From Symbiodinium microadriaticum (lineage: Eukaryota > Sar > Dinophyceae > Suessiales > Symbiodiniaceae), in assembly GCA_001939145.1 (NCBI GenBank), contig LSRX01000462.1:123483-187482 (forward strand): 64,000 nucleotides of DNA, read 5' to 3'. Both the position numbers and the translations under genes were made by a program. Within the stretch, counting starts at the first letter, position 1. Each line of letters opens with the position of its first letter. Below the pieces are notes generated by a model, which worked only from the letters and a program-made list of their open reading frames with translations, ran no database searches and was not told the origin of the DNA. Positions 11,546 through 21,079 of this stretch are shown here, in pieces.

Positions 11546-11929
11546 TTCGATGTTGTTATCAGATTTCATTGTTGTGTTAAGTGTTGTGGCGATCCCTATT
11601 CCTATTGCTACTATTGCTTCTGTTCCTATTGCTACTATTGCTGCGATTATGGGTCTGACTTCATCATGCATAGATAATTGTATATGTATACACTTCAACT
11701 ACCCAAAGCTTCGCAATTCAACTAGCCTAGGATACCCAAAGCCTCAACCCCGAGCACAGGCTGAAACCCTAACCCCGAAATCCCATACCCTAAAGCCACA
11801 ATCCGAAAGCTATAAACCCTAAAACCCAAAGACGCAAAACCCTTCGCCGGTGTGGTGACGCCCCTAGTAGACCTTGAAGGAACCACCATAAACCCTAAAC
11901 CCTAAACCCTCCTTATACAGGAACCCTTT

Positions 11930-12122
11930 GAAGCCCAAAACTCCCGAAAACCCTAAACTCCTAAACCCTTTGAAGCCCAAAACTCCCGAACACCCCAAAC
12001 CCTAAACCCTTTGAAGCCCAAAAGTCCCGAAAACCCTAAACCCTAAACCCTTTGAAGCCCAAAAAGTCCCGAAAACCCTAAACCCCCAAACCCTTTGAAG
12101 CCCAAAAAGTCCGGAAAACCCT
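11930..12122. repeat. About 40-bp tandem repeat with telomere-like core
   Basis: Five copies of CCCTTTGAAGCCCAAAA followed by TCCCGAAAACCCTAAAC, diverging slightly. Confidence 0.9.
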
Positions 12123-12181
12123 AAGAGCCAAGGTACTCGCTTCGAAGGGCAGACCTTCCAGGATCCGATCGGTCCAAGTCC

Positions 12182-12397
12182 TAGGTGCCCCAGTAACCCC
12201 TGAAGAATAAGATTTAGGGTTTAGGGTTTAGGGTTTAGGGATTGTAGGGTTTAAGGTTTAGGGTTTAGGGTTTAGGGATTTTAGGGTTTAGGGATTTTAG
12301 GGTTTAAGGTTTAAGGTTTACGGTTTTATATTCGGTTTTGATAAGGGGACCCCAAACTAAAAAGGGCAAAAGGGTACTACTGGGGCACCTGGAATCT
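12182..12397. mobile_element. Family E element interrupted by a TTTAGGG tract
   Basis: TAGGTGCCCCAGTAACCCC at the left and AAAAAGGGCAAAAGGGTACT to CTGGGGCACCT at the right are the family termini. About 100 bp of TTTAGGG repeats (12213-12320) sit inside, absent from sister copies at 20524 and 35271. Flanking short islands (12130-12178 and 12398-12450) are open on +. Confidence 0.75.
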
Positions 12398-12589
12398 TCC
12401 AGGGACACCTCGCCGGCTGCTGGCCGTGCACATTGGGCACCTTGGGAGGAATTTAGGGGCTTAGGGTTTAGGGGCTTAGAGGCTTAGAGAGTTCAGGGTT
12501 TCGGGTTTTGGATGGTTTATATAGGGGTTTAGGATGTTTTGGCATATCGAGTTTAGGGTATTTTAGAGCTTTATGATCGCATCCTTCAG

Positions 12590-12703
12590 GCTCTTCGGCT
12601 CAATTGGTTCTGGAAGGACACATCTTCCACATGGCGGTCCGAAACTCGGAAAACGCAACTCCAGCAGTCCCAGGCCCGGACCGAAGCCCAAGACTTTACA
12701 TGA
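12590..12703 (+). CDS. Terminal exon candidate
   Basis: After CATCCTTCAG the frame reads ALRLNWFWKDTSSTWRSETR then a Gln-rich tail (KTQLQQSQARTEAQDFT) and TGA. A family H element begins 27 bp later. Confidence 0.45.
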   Translation, partial: ALRLNWFWKDTSSTWRSETRKTQLQQSQARTEAQDFT

Positions 12704-12729
12704 GCACCCTGTTTTGAGCACTATTCCTT

Positions 12730-12832
12730 AGGGGCCGAGTACCTTAGCCCAAGAAAGGTCAACCTTTTGAAGTATAATAATAGGTTTATATAAGCCCCAA
12801 AAGGTTAAAGGTTACCTATTCAGCCCCTAGAA
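12730..12832. mobile_element. Family H inverted-repeat element
   Basis: TTAGGGGCCGAGTACCTTAG at the left pairs with GGTTACCTATTCAGCCCCTA at the right. Confidence 0.75.
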
Positions 12833-13189
12833 TTCTTTCCGAAGGAAGAGGCCCCAAAATGACCAGAGGCATGCAGGAACTTTGGGCGACCTGGTAATCC
12901 TAAGCTCCAGAAACTACCCACATTGTAGAACCGCCCCCCCGCCCCCAAGGGAAGAGAACGACGGTACTTTATATTTTTCTAAATGGAAGCTTCGCCGTGT
13001 TAATGCTGAGGACTTCAAAAACAGCCGACACGAACAGAGTCTAGAGTGTAGAACTTTAGGGTTTAAAGACAGCTGCCCAGACGAACCGGACCAGGCAGTA
13101 TCTCAGAGAGTCGTGATCTGCTCCTCCTGTGCATGCCTGCCCACGACACTAAAGATATCAGCACTGCTGCCAATGCTAGTACTACGACT

Positions 13190-13269
13190 AGTTCCGACCA
13201 CTGACATCATCTTCTTCCACTGCTTCTCCGGCTACTACCCCTGCTGCTACTCGTGCTGCTGTTACGATG

Positions 13270-13301
<32 letters not shown>

Positions 13302-13703
13302 TACCACTACCACTACCACTACCACTACCACTACCACTACCACTAGCAAAACCACTACCACGACCACGACCACTACCACTACCACTACCACTACCACTAC
13401 CACTACCACTAGCAAAACCACTACCACGACCACGACCACTACCACTACCACTAACACCACCACTACTACGACCCCCACCCCCCTCTCCACCCCCAAGCAG
13501 AACGCGTGGGTCAATTGGTAGGACGTTAGCCAAAACAACCCAAACCACTAAACCAAAACTCCCAAATCCCCCTGTCCTACAGCGACGCATACAACTCATA
13601 CAGCCGAAGACACGAGACCTTCGCGCAAGCAACGCCGGCGTCGCAAACAGCGACGCGGTGGCGCCACAAGCGAGGCCCGAGGTCCTCGCCCTGGAAACCC
13701 TAA
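13190..13703 (+). CDS. Threonine-rich repeat protein, two exons
   Basis: Exon 13192-13517 encodes Ser/Thr/Ala (TSSSSTASPATTPAATRAAV) then more than 60 Thr residues from ACT/ACC triplets, broken twice by SKT at a 66-bp higher-order period, ending PTPLSTPKQNAWVN. A 65-bp intron (13518-13582, GTAGGA to CCTGTCCTACAG) joins in phase 2 to DAYNSYSRRHETFAQATPAS and on to a TAA supplied by a CCCTAAA unit. Poly-Thr suggests a mucin-like, possibly O-glycosylated or wall-associated segment; no signal peptide is visible. The 5' end is undefined (in-frame TAG at 13189). Confidence 0.5.
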
Positions 13704-13734
13704 ACCCTTCAGGCTCCACGTGCTCATATAGGAG

Positions 13735-13860
13735 GCTTTAGGGTTTAGGGTTTTAGGGCGTTTAGGGTTTAGGGTTGTTAGGGCTTTAGGGCTTTTAGGG
13801 TTTAGGGTTTAGGGTTGCTAGGGTTTTGGGGCTTTTAGGGTTTAGGGTTTAGGGTTTAAG
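13735..13860. repeat. TTTAGGG tract
   Basis: TTTAGGG/TTTTAGGG units ending TTTAAG at the next exon. Confidence 0.92.
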
Positions 13861-13957
13861 ACCTTGGCCCTTGGGTTCCTCAAGAGGAACTTTGAGGCCA
13901 AAGTATACTGCGGCAGGACGAAAGCTCGTCGCACTCTGTATGTCGCTCTTGAAGACG
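13861..13957 (+). CDS. Exon candidate, basic
   Basis: Directly after a TTTAGGG tract ending AAG, the frame reads TLALGFLKRNFEAKVYCGRT then KARRTLYVALED to GAAGACG|GTACGA. Good donor, protein-like composition. Not recognised. Confidence 0.5.
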
Positions 13958-14099
13958 GTACGAACCCCTTTAGCCCTTAATTAGCACCACGGCACCAAAT
14001 CCCCCGTCGGGAACATGATAGTAGTATAATTCTATTCCGGTGGATTGATTCCTTCGCTAGCCAGGCCGCGTAACATGCATTTCTAAGTACCCCGCGTCC

Positions 14100-14268
14100 T
14101 CTAGCCAAGTGCGACGAAACTTTCATCCTGGTGATGCGTACTGTATAGGTCACTCTTTAGGGATGCAATAGGAATTATAGTACCCGAAATAGGTCACCTA
14201 TACTGCATTACAAAGCCAAGCCCAACGACAGAGGCGAGCACGTACTTAATTGGAGAAACTGTGTTAAC
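14100..14268 (+). CDS. Small exon islands before a MITE
   Basis: Open segments KCDETFILVMRT (14107-14145, then GTATAGG) and AKPNDRGEHVLNWRNC (14216-14265) on +, the second running straight into the family L element. Short, tentative. Confidence 0.28.
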
Positions 14269-14376
14269 CCAGAGGGTCCATATATACTACCATTATGGAA
14301 TTAGGTCCCAAAAGACCATTCATATTATGGTTTTTGGGACCTAATTCCATAATAGCAGTATATATGGACCCTTAGG
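14269..14376. mobile_element. Family L inverted-repeat element
   Basis: ACCCAGAGGGTCCATATATA at the left mirrors TATATATGGACCCTTAGGGT at the right. A near-identical copy lies at 15196-15306. Confidence 0.88.
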
Positions 14377-14427
14377 GTAAGGCTTCGATTAGAGGCTCTA
14401 CAAGGAGTTCTGCTGGGGTTCCATGGG

Positions 14428-14527
14428 TAGTTCTCTAAACTAAGGTCCCTTTTAGGGCTCGTTTTAGAAGGGTTTCCGTACTATGTTGGGGACCCAAAAA
14501 GGGATTCTACTTTAGAGAACTACCCAT
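14428..14527. mobile_element. Family G inverted-repeat element
   Basis: GGTAGTTCTCTAAACTAAGG left, CTTTAGAGAACTACCC right. Confidence 0.82.
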
Positions 14528-14605
14528 ATGTAGAACCCTTAAATTTCCCCCTAAACCCTAAACCCTAAACCCTTGAGGTACCCTTATAGAAACCCTATCA
14601 TGGAA

Positions 14606-14690
14606 GCCCTTAAAGATCCCTTTGAAGGAGCCCATGGCTTAAGCTACCACCTCTTGGAGGCCCCGGATGGGAGAGTAACCCGCTTGAACA
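14606..14690 (+). CDS. Short exon candidate
   Basis: Frame reads DPFEGAHGLSYHLLEAPDGR then VTRLNTQL, bounded by telomere-like tracts; GTAACC follows the DGR codons as one possible donor. The first part overlaps a recurrent repeat (ATCCCTTT..AGG). Confidence 0.3.
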
Positions 14691-14694
14691 CGCA

Positions 14695-14815
14695 ACTTAG
14701 GGCTTAGAGTTTTAGGGGTTTTAGGGTTTTAGGGTTAAAGGGTTTAGGGTTTTAGAGTTTTAGGATTTTAGGGTTTTAGGGTTTAGGGTTTAGGGTTTAG
14801 TGAACTTTAGGGTTT
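14695..14815. repeat. TTTAGGG tract
   Basis: TTTTAGGG and TTTAGGG units. Confidence 0.9.
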
Positions 14816-15195
14816 AACAAGCTACCCAAAACAAGCATGAAGGGCAATGAACACATGTCGCTGTGAACCCGACCATACCCGAAAGCTCTAAACCCTGAAC
14901 CCTAAGCTCTAATTGACGCCCTTTTGCCGTGGGCTTGCTTCTTCACTATGGAGCTCGCTCTGCCCTAATTGAAGCCCTAAACCCTGAACCCTAAACTCTA
15001 AACTGCCTCCATGTTGGGGCTATATCAAAAAAAGATCATTTTTAATCCTTATAGGGTGGTATTATAACAAATGTAAAATTGTAGCCAACAGGCACCCAGT
15101 AAATAAAGCCCTAAATCAAAGGAATCTACAGGTGGGGAGTTTAGGGTGTATAGGGCTTCTATAAGGCTTCCATAAGGTATATAGACCTTCTATAA

Positions 15196-15306
15196 CCCAG
15201 AGGGTCCATATATACTACCATTATGGAATTAGGTCCCAACAGACCATTCATATTATGGTTTTTGGGACCTAATTCCATAATAGTAGTATATATGGACCCT
15301 TAGGGT
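15196..15306. mobile_element. Family L inverted-repeat element
   Basis: Almost identical to 14269-14376 over its full length, differing at a few bases, so recently active or homogenised. Confidence 0.88.
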
Positions 15307-15415
15307 AAGGCACCTGAAAATGTCCTAGACTAAAGCCTGAACCCTAAAGCCTAAACCCAAATATGACGGTTTAGGGTTTAGGGTTTAGTGCCGGCCTGCC
15401 ACTCCTTCCTCTCAG

Positions 15416-15474
15416 CGAGGTTCGGTCGACAGAGGCAGGTGCCTGGCACAAGGGGCTTTGGTACTTTCAACACG
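15416..15474 (+). CDS. Exon candidate abutting a family C element
   Basis: GCCACTCCTTCCTCTCAG is a strong acceptor. The exon reads EVRSTEAGAWHKGLWYFQH and ends at CACG|GTTGCTGATG, where the family C element begins. Downstream continuation not resolved. Confidence 0.4.
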
Positions 15475-15568
15475 GTTGCTGATGCAAATCCTGCATTACC
15501 CACAAAGGAATATACCATAATTCCCATAGTTTAGGGTCCTTAAGGTCATGCAGGATTTATATCATCAT
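15475..15568. mobile_element. Family C inverted-repeat element
   Basis: GTTGCTGATGCAAATCCTGC at the left and CATGCAGGATTTATATCATC at the right. Confidence 0.82.
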
Positions 15569-15739
15569 TTGGGATACGCTTTTGTAAAGTCATATACTAA
15601 GAGGGGGTGGTCACTAATTCATAAATACAGTTGTAAAGAACTTCTCCAACAGCCCATGAATTCCAGACATACCCATGAACCCCAAAAAGGAAGTGCAATG
15701 GAGACTATAGTCTCATTATCCCTGCCGTAGAGTACTACT

Positions 15740-16026
15740 GAGTACTTCGCGCTCTGTTCAGATCGACGAATCGAGTCGCTCACAATCGCGTTGGGTGCCA
15801 TTGCGGTTGCATCGAAGATCACCAAACCATCCTCGCTTCGAAGCGGGATGCGTTTGCTCCCGAGCGGGTCAATAACCTTCCATGTTTGCGATTCATCGTT
15901 CACCGCTGCAGAGCCGGCATGTTCAGCATCCTCATCGTCGGGAACATAGCCAAGCTCGCCCTCGACAGGGATGCCGCAAGAAGTCATCGTCACTTTGGCA
16001 AGCAACATAGACAACTGCTCAGTGCT
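15740..16026 (-). CDS. Exon candidate, about 96 codons
   Basis: Minus-strand frame from an ACTCAG acceptor region reads STEQLSMLLAKVTMTSCGIP, then an acidic stretch VPDDEDAEHAGSAA and IVSDSIRRSEQSAKYS before possible donor GTAGTA. A family D remnant (15690-15715) follows. Long for a chance frame, with balanced composition. With the exon at 16225-16457 it can be joined through a GC-AG intron in phase 2. Function unknown. Confidence 0.55.
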
Positions 16027-16224
16027 CTGAGTCCACCCTCATGTATCGCCTGAGTTTTACAAAGCTTGTAAGGCCGCTGAAGTCAAGTTTTTCAGAAAGG
16101 TCTCCTATACCATAAAGCCCGAAACCCTAAGCCCTAAACACCCAGAAACGTATCTAGTTGGAGTCTTGTAAGGTTTCTATAGGTGGTCCATGGGTGCTAT
16201 GAGAGTTTTTCAGGGCTTCAAGAA

Positions 16225-16457
16225 TAAGGGCCTTGATGACGAGAGCCTTTGAACATTATTTGTGATTATGCGGGGCCCTATGTTCGTCGGTCTTATCCTT
16301 CTGTATAGGGTTTGTACATCAGAGATGGGCGTCCAGCTAAGGATAACCGGTCCGGATTGCCCGGGCACGAACAATGACCACAGAACGCGAGTCTGGAGAA
16401 TAAAGCTCGTCAGAGGTGTAAGGTCACCATGACGTTCAGGCACCACAAATCCTGGTC
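16225..16457 (-). CDS. Exon candidate, about 77 codons
   Basis: After GGTTCAG the minus frame reads PGFVVPERHGDLTPLTSFIL, continues LWSLFVPGQSGPVILSW and ends NNVQRLSSS at TCAAG|GCCCTT, a possible GC donor. Probably upstream partner of 15740-16026. Confidence 0.52.
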
Positions 16458-16866
16458 CTGAACCCTATAAAACCCTAATCCCCAAAAGCCTGCACCCTAA
16501 ACCCTGCCATACAGTGTCAAAGCTCCAATCAGGCCTTACACTAAGAGGCAAAAACACCTAAAGCCCCAAAGCCAAACGCCCTGCTAGTGCCTGTAGGGTT
16601 TAGGGTTGAGGGTTTATAAGGCAAAACCGTTTGCTGATCATTAGCTTGTCAGCATGAATTAAGGCTCTTAAGCCCCACTCAGGCCGCGATTTTCAACCCG
16701 AACCCAACACACGCACGCGCCACGCAGCTCACGACCGGCACCGTAGATATGCAGTAGGGGCGCATGGCGGCACTTCGGCAAGCTCTCTACCAAAGTTTTA
16801 TTTTAAGGTTTCAGGGTGGCAGGCCGGCTGTAAGTGTTTGCCAGAGCTTTGCCGAGTGAATTTGGG

Positions 16867-16962
16867 CTTACCCATAGGCCCCCAAGTAGTTCCTTTTTCG
16901 GATTACCTTATAGGATTGTAAATAAAAACCAAAAAAGGAGCTACTTAGGGGCCTATGGGTAG
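16867..16962. mobile_element. Family A inverted-repeat element
   Basis: CTTACCCATAGGCCCCCAAG left, CTTAGGGGCCTATGGGTAG right. Confidence 0.85.
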
Positions 16963-17151
16963 GGGTCTACATTAAGCCACGCTACCGAACCCTAAATCCT
17001 AAACCTTACGCCGTAAATCCTCAGCCAAATTCTTGAACGGTTGCTTCTGTGGCTCGAGCTGGCAAGAGCTGGCGCAAAGTTGGGGGGTTGGGAACTGTTC
17101 GGCATTTGGGGCTTCTTCAGCGATCATTCTATGGTACCTCCCCTCTTACAG

Positions 17152-17261
17152 CAGACCTAAACCCAAGTCCAAGTCATCAAGACGCCTGGGACGGAGCATG
17201 GCTTGGACATCCTTCGAACCTCTGGATTTCTGGTCTAGAAGAGGCGTGAACGGCTTGAACC
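17152..17261 (+). CDS. Exon candidate, basic, consensus donor
   Basis: After ACCTCCCCTCTTACAG the frame reads RPKPKSKSSRRLGRSMAWTS then FEPLDFWSRRGVNGLN to AACC|GTGAGT. Strong acceptor and donor. Upstream sequence 17040-17132 is open too (VARAGKSWRKVGG). Confidence 0.48.
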
Positions 17262-17384
17262 GTGAGTAGAGTACTGAAGGAATCTTCATCGGCCAGGATG
17301 ACGCTTGGCTAGAGAGGTCAAGAAATTAGGGTTCCCTTTCAGGGCTCCGCAAAGGGATCTATAAGGGTTTCTTTTTTGGAGTTA

Positions 17385-17510
17385 GGATTTGGGAGACCCT
17401 TTGGGGATGTAGACCCTCGCAATAAGGTCCCCTTTACGAGAGCCATACGTAGTAGGGTTAAGAAGGGTCCTGTTTAAGGGGTGTCCCTAATACTACCTAG
17501 GACTGTAGGG
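17385..17510. mobile_element. Family M inverted-repeat element
   Basis: GGGAGACCCTTTGGGGATGT left; GGGGTGTCCCTAATACTACC then TAGG right. Copies at 24775 and 29850. Confidence 0.65.
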
Positions 17511-17536
17511 GTTCTACGGTCCCTGTTTTACAAGGT

Positions 17537-17610
17537 CCTTCTAACTACGCATGCGAGGGCAAAGCCCAAAACAGTGAAATGCCTGCTGCAGCTCCAAGCC
17601 TCAATGTAGA
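17537..17610 (+). CDS. Short exon candidate
   Basis: After CCCTGTTTTACAAG a frame reads YACEGKAQNSEMPAAAPSLN before GTAGAC. Tentative. Confidence 0.28.
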
Positions 17611-17697
17611 CACTTTAAAAACCGCTCGTTTTAAAGGCCCAAATAAGAATGTCCCCCATTAACATCTACACCCCTCATTTTATGTAGAGGTTCATGA

Positions 17698-17793
17698 ATA
17701 CCCATAGGCTCCTTGGTAGTTCCTTTTTGGGAGTACCTTATAGGATTCTAAATATGAACCATCAAGAGGAACCACTTAGGAGCCTATGGGTAG
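17698..17793. mobile_element. Family A inverted-repeat element
   Basis: TACCCATAGGCTCCTTGG left, CTTAGGAGCCTATGGGTAG right; an open segment FRITDPFWRS before GTGAGC follows immediately, consistent with a 3' splice site at the element end. Confidence 0.85.
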
Positions 17794-18011
17794 GGTGATC
17801 AGATTTCGCATCACAGACCCATTCTGGCGCTCATGGTGAGCTGAGCCTAGAATGAAGAATCGCCCTTGGCAGCTTAAGGGATGCTAATTTAGGGTTTGAG
17901 AAGGCTTTGGGGTTTGGAAGATGAGATTTATAGGATTCACTTCAGGCTCTGGGGCTTGAGGGCTGGAGGTTTAGGATTCAATTAGGGTTTGAGGTTCGAG
18001 GCTTCGAGTAC

Positions 18012-18120
18012 GCAGAGAACCCAACACACCTTAATTAAGGAATTTACCTTAAATCATAATATTGAGGCCCCTATAATGAAAGGTATATTCCATAATTAAG
18101 GGGTATTGGGTTCTCTGGGT
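18012..18120. mobile_element. Family B inverted-repeat element
   Basis: CAGAGAACCCAACACACC left, GGGGTATTGGGTTCTCTGGG right. Confidence 0.85.
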
Positions 18121-18228
18121 ACTTGAGAGTATGAGGGTTTGGAGGTGGTTCGGAGTTTAGGCGCCAATTCGTGACCAGTTGGCGCACGCAAACCCGACGA
18201 CCAGGCTAGAATGCAGACTCAACTTATC

Positions 18229-18415
18229 GGCTGAATACCTTAGCCCCAAAAAAGGGTTCCTATATAGGGGTTCCTATAGAGGTACTTTAAGGCCTATGTA
18301 TGTAGTATATACTTATGGGCTGAGTACCTTAGCCCAAAAATGGCTAACCTTTTGAATTATAGTAGGTTTATATATGGCCCCAAAAAGTTAAAGGCTACCT
18401 ACTCAGCCCCTTAGT
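18229..18415. mobile_element. Family H elements, compound
   Basis: Two left ends (GGCTGAATACCTTAGCCCC and GGCTGAGTACCTTAGCCC) and one right end (GGCTACCTACTCAGCCCC). Confidence 0.65.
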
Positions 18416-18452
18416 CAACCACTACTGCAATTGTTGCTCAATACCCAATGAA

Positions 18453-18840
18453 ATGAGACAAGGGACAGCTATTATTGCTACTGTGGTTAGTGAGATCAAC
18501 TCCAGAGGGGGCAGAAGTACTGAAACCCAATCCATGCCAGAGTTCCTGCGCCAAGAAGCTGAGGCTGAAATGCCGGCTCCTCCCTAAACCCAAAACCCCA
18601 AACCCCTAACGCCTAAACCCCTAAACCCCAAAACCCAAAACTCGCCAAACCCTAAACCCAAAACCCTAAACCTCCCTAAACCCTAGACCCCAAACTCCCC
18701 AAACCCTAAACCCTAAACGGCCCTCAACCCCAAACAACCCAAACTCTCTAAAACGCCTTAAAACGCCTAAACCCTGAAGCTGTGCCTGACATGCCGGCTG
18801 CTCCCGGGCAGTCATGGCATCGGATGAGTTGGAGGGAAAA
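18453..18840 (+). CDS. Two islands sharing a repeated EAxxxMPA motif
   Basis: 18453-18587 is ATG to TAA (MRQGTAIIATVVSEINSRGG through EFLRQEAEAEMPAPP), the TAA lying in CCCTAAACC. After a CCCTAAA tract, 18776-18840 reads EAVPDMPAAPGQSWHRMSWR to GGTTTAGG. The 30-bp DNA at 18555-18584 recurs at 18776-18805 with four changes, so the tract is flanked by a direct duplication. Either a split exon or two exons with a repeated motif. Confidence 0.42.
18590..18775. repeat. CCCTAAA tract flanked by duplication
   Basis: CCCTAAA/CCCAAA units between two copies of a 30-bp exon segment. Confidence 0.9.
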
Positions 18841-18849
18841 GTGGGCTCC

Positions 18850-19055
18850 GGGGGGTTTAGGGTTTTATAGGGTTTAATAGGGTTTTATAGTTTTATAGGG
18901 CTTAGAGGGTTAATAGGGCTTATAGGGTTTATAGGGTTTAGGGTTTATAGAGCTTATAGGGTTTAGGGTTTATAGGGCTTATAGGGTTTAGGGTTTATAG
19001 GGTCTATAGGGTTTAGGGTTTATAGGGCTTTATAGGGTTTAGGGTTTTTAGGGTT
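18850..19055. repeat. TTTAGGG/TTTATAGGG tract
   Basis: Alternating TTTAGGG and TTTATAGGG units. A small open island (EHLKDVQEQD, 19090-19119, then GTAACC) follows. Confidence 0.9.
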
Positions 19056-19124
19056 AGCATGGAGGCACAAGAAAAAAGCTAGCACCGAAAAAGTTGGGGG
19101 GGGGAGCATCTCAAGGATGTTCAG

Positions 19125-19250
19125 GAGCAGGACATGTAACCTTACTTGCGGCTCTTGCGCAAATTTGATGCCTTGCCTTGTCTGTGCCTACCACGATGTC
19201 TAGCTAGCAGCCACGAAAGCCGCAGAAACGTACCGTGCAGGGCCATTGGT
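19125..19250. other. Unique island open on both strands
   Basis: Plus reading ends at CCATTG|GTAGGT, a consensus donor. Minus reading gives a basic C-terminus RHRGRHRQGKASNLRKSRK and stop. Cannot be decided. Confidence 0.3.
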
Positions 19251-19937
19251 AGGTGGTCCTGAAACTGCTCTTAAAACAAGCCCTGTTTTGATTAATACAT
19301 TCGAGTTTTGTATACTTGCACCATTATGATGGTCATAACCCTGAACCCTAAACTACTGTTTCGAGCATCCCACAAGAAACCCCTTTGGCCGAGATGTACA
19401 CGCAGTAGCTGTGCCGAAAGCCCTGCGAGCGAGACTTGACCCCGACACGAGCATAACAATGTAGGGGCCTTATTTTAACGGAAACTAGAGGTGGGGAGTT
19501 TATGGTACATAGGGCTCCAAAAAGGCTCCTATAAGGTATATGGACCTTCTATAAGGCTCCTATAACGGCAACTACCCACCTGAAAATGTCGTTTCGGGGG
19601 CTCCGTAGTATAATTACAGTATAATAGTATAATATACCCCAAACTCTACTCTAGCTATTGGCATATCGACTCTATCAACCGATCTCAGCAGCCGCTGTAA
19701 AGCCCTGCCCTGTAGCTCCAAGCCCCACAGAATAGCGGGCTGTGATCCATTCTAGGGTAAAGCCCCCATCAGGATTGTAAAGAATGTGGTTAATCATCCA
19801 GAGGTCTACCTCAACTGCAAAGTCTTGTACAGACCCTGTGTGCAAGCCTTGTCGACCCTTACAAAGCCGCTTTTACCCCCGGTATAAAAACCATTAAATT
19901 GAAACCTCCGTAGCCCTTGTCATACCCTTAGTATAGC

Positions 19938-20029
19938 TAGGTTCCCCCCGCAACCCCTTAATAATAAGGGTTTTAATAAGGGGGCCCCAAACTAAAAAGG
20001 GCAAAAGAGTACTACTGGGGCACCTGGGA
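19938..20029. mobile_element. Family E inverted-repeat element
   Basis: TAGGTTCCCCCCGCAACCCC left; GGGCAAAAGAGTACTACTGG then GGCACCT right. Confidence 0.78.
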
Positions 20030-20039
20030 ACCTAGGAAC

Positions 20040-20280
20040 CTTAAACCCTAGCCCCTAAACCCTAGACCCCTCCCTTATAGATCCCTTAAAGGAACCCTAA
20101 CCCTAAAATACACTGGGGCACCTAGCAGTAACCCTTAACACCCCCCCAAAAAAAACCCTAAAGCCCTAAACTCTAAACCCTAAAACCCTAAAACCCTAGA
20201 CCCTAAACCCTAAATCTCCTATAGATCCCTTTAAGGGAACCCTTATAGCCCTAGGCAGTAACCCTTAACGCCCCCCCGAG
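20040..20280. repeat. CCCTAAA tracts with repeated ATCCCTTAAAGG motif
   Basis: CCCTAAA units and two copies of a TATAGATCCCTTTAAGGGAA-like motif also seen at 14600, 32105 and 62350. Confidence 0.75.
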
Positions 20281-20523
20281 GAGCGAGCTTCGTGAGCCCC
20301 CGCTGTCCCAGAAGTCATCCACCCTCGCAGTGATGCCAACCTCCGGAGTTCCCTAAGCCTTTGGGTTTAGGGCTTTAGGGCTTTGGGGCTTTAGGATGGT
20401 AGAGTTTAGGGCTTTAGGGCTTCAGGGTTTTAGGGCTTACCTCTGGAGTTCCCCCGAAAGGCTCCATGTGCCGTAATAGTAGATTCTTGGGCCTTGAAGG
20501 GATCCTTATATAGGTACTTTAAG

Positions 20524-20642
20524 GCCTAAGTACTAGGTTCCCCAGTAACCCCCTTATAATAAGGTTACCCTTTTTGTTAATATTCGGTTTTCATAAGGAG
20601 ACCCCAAACTAAAAAGGGCAAAAGGATACTACTCAGAAACCT
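20524..20642. mobile_element. Family E inverted-repeat element
   Basis: TAGGTTCCCCAGTAACCCCC left, AAAAGGGCAAAAGGATACTA right. Confidence 0.8.
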
Positions 20643-20689
20643 AGAGTCTCTACTATATTGGTACATGGAGCCACAGGAGTTCCCTAAGC

Positions 20690-20820
20690 CCTCGGGCTTT
20701 AGGGTTTTAGGGCTTTAGGATTTTAGGGTTTAGGGTTTTAGGGCTTAGAGTTTAGGGCTTTAGGCTTTAGGATTTTAGGGTTTTAGGGTTTAGGGTCTGG
20801 GGTTTAGGATTAGTAACCCA
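20690..20820. repeat. TTTAGGG tract
   Basis: TTTTAGGG/CTTTAGG units. Confidence 0.88.
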
Positions 20821-20927
20821 GAGAACCCAATACACTTCAATTAAGGAATATATCTTAAATTATAGGGGCCTTAATGTTTTGGTTTGAGGTTTCTTCCTTA
20901 ACTAAGGGGTATTGGGCTCTCTGGGTA
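20818..20927. mobile_element. Family B inverted-repeat element
   Basis: CCCAGAGAACCCAATACACT left, GGGGTATTGGGCTCTCTGGG right. Confidence 0.85.
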
Positions 20928-20969
20928 AGCCCTCAGGTTTAGGGTTTAGGACAGTTTAGGGTTTAGCGT

Positions 20970-21064
20970 CTACCCCTAGGCTCCGAAGTAGTTCCTTTTG
21001 ATGGTTCATGTTTAGAATCCTATAAAGTAATCCCAAAAAAGGAACTACTAAGGAGCCTATGGGT
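20970..21064. mobile_element. Family A inverted-repeat element
   Basis: CTACCCCTAGGCTCCGAAG left, CTAAGGAGCCTATGGGT right. Confidence 0.82.
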
Positions 21065-21079
21065 CTGAAGCCGTAAGAC

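Noticed and set aside
13188-13719. Poly-Val, poly-Gly/Ser frames on the minus strand
   Set aside because: They are shadows of the ACT/ACC triplet repeat; the plus frame has splice signals and a phase-matched next exon.
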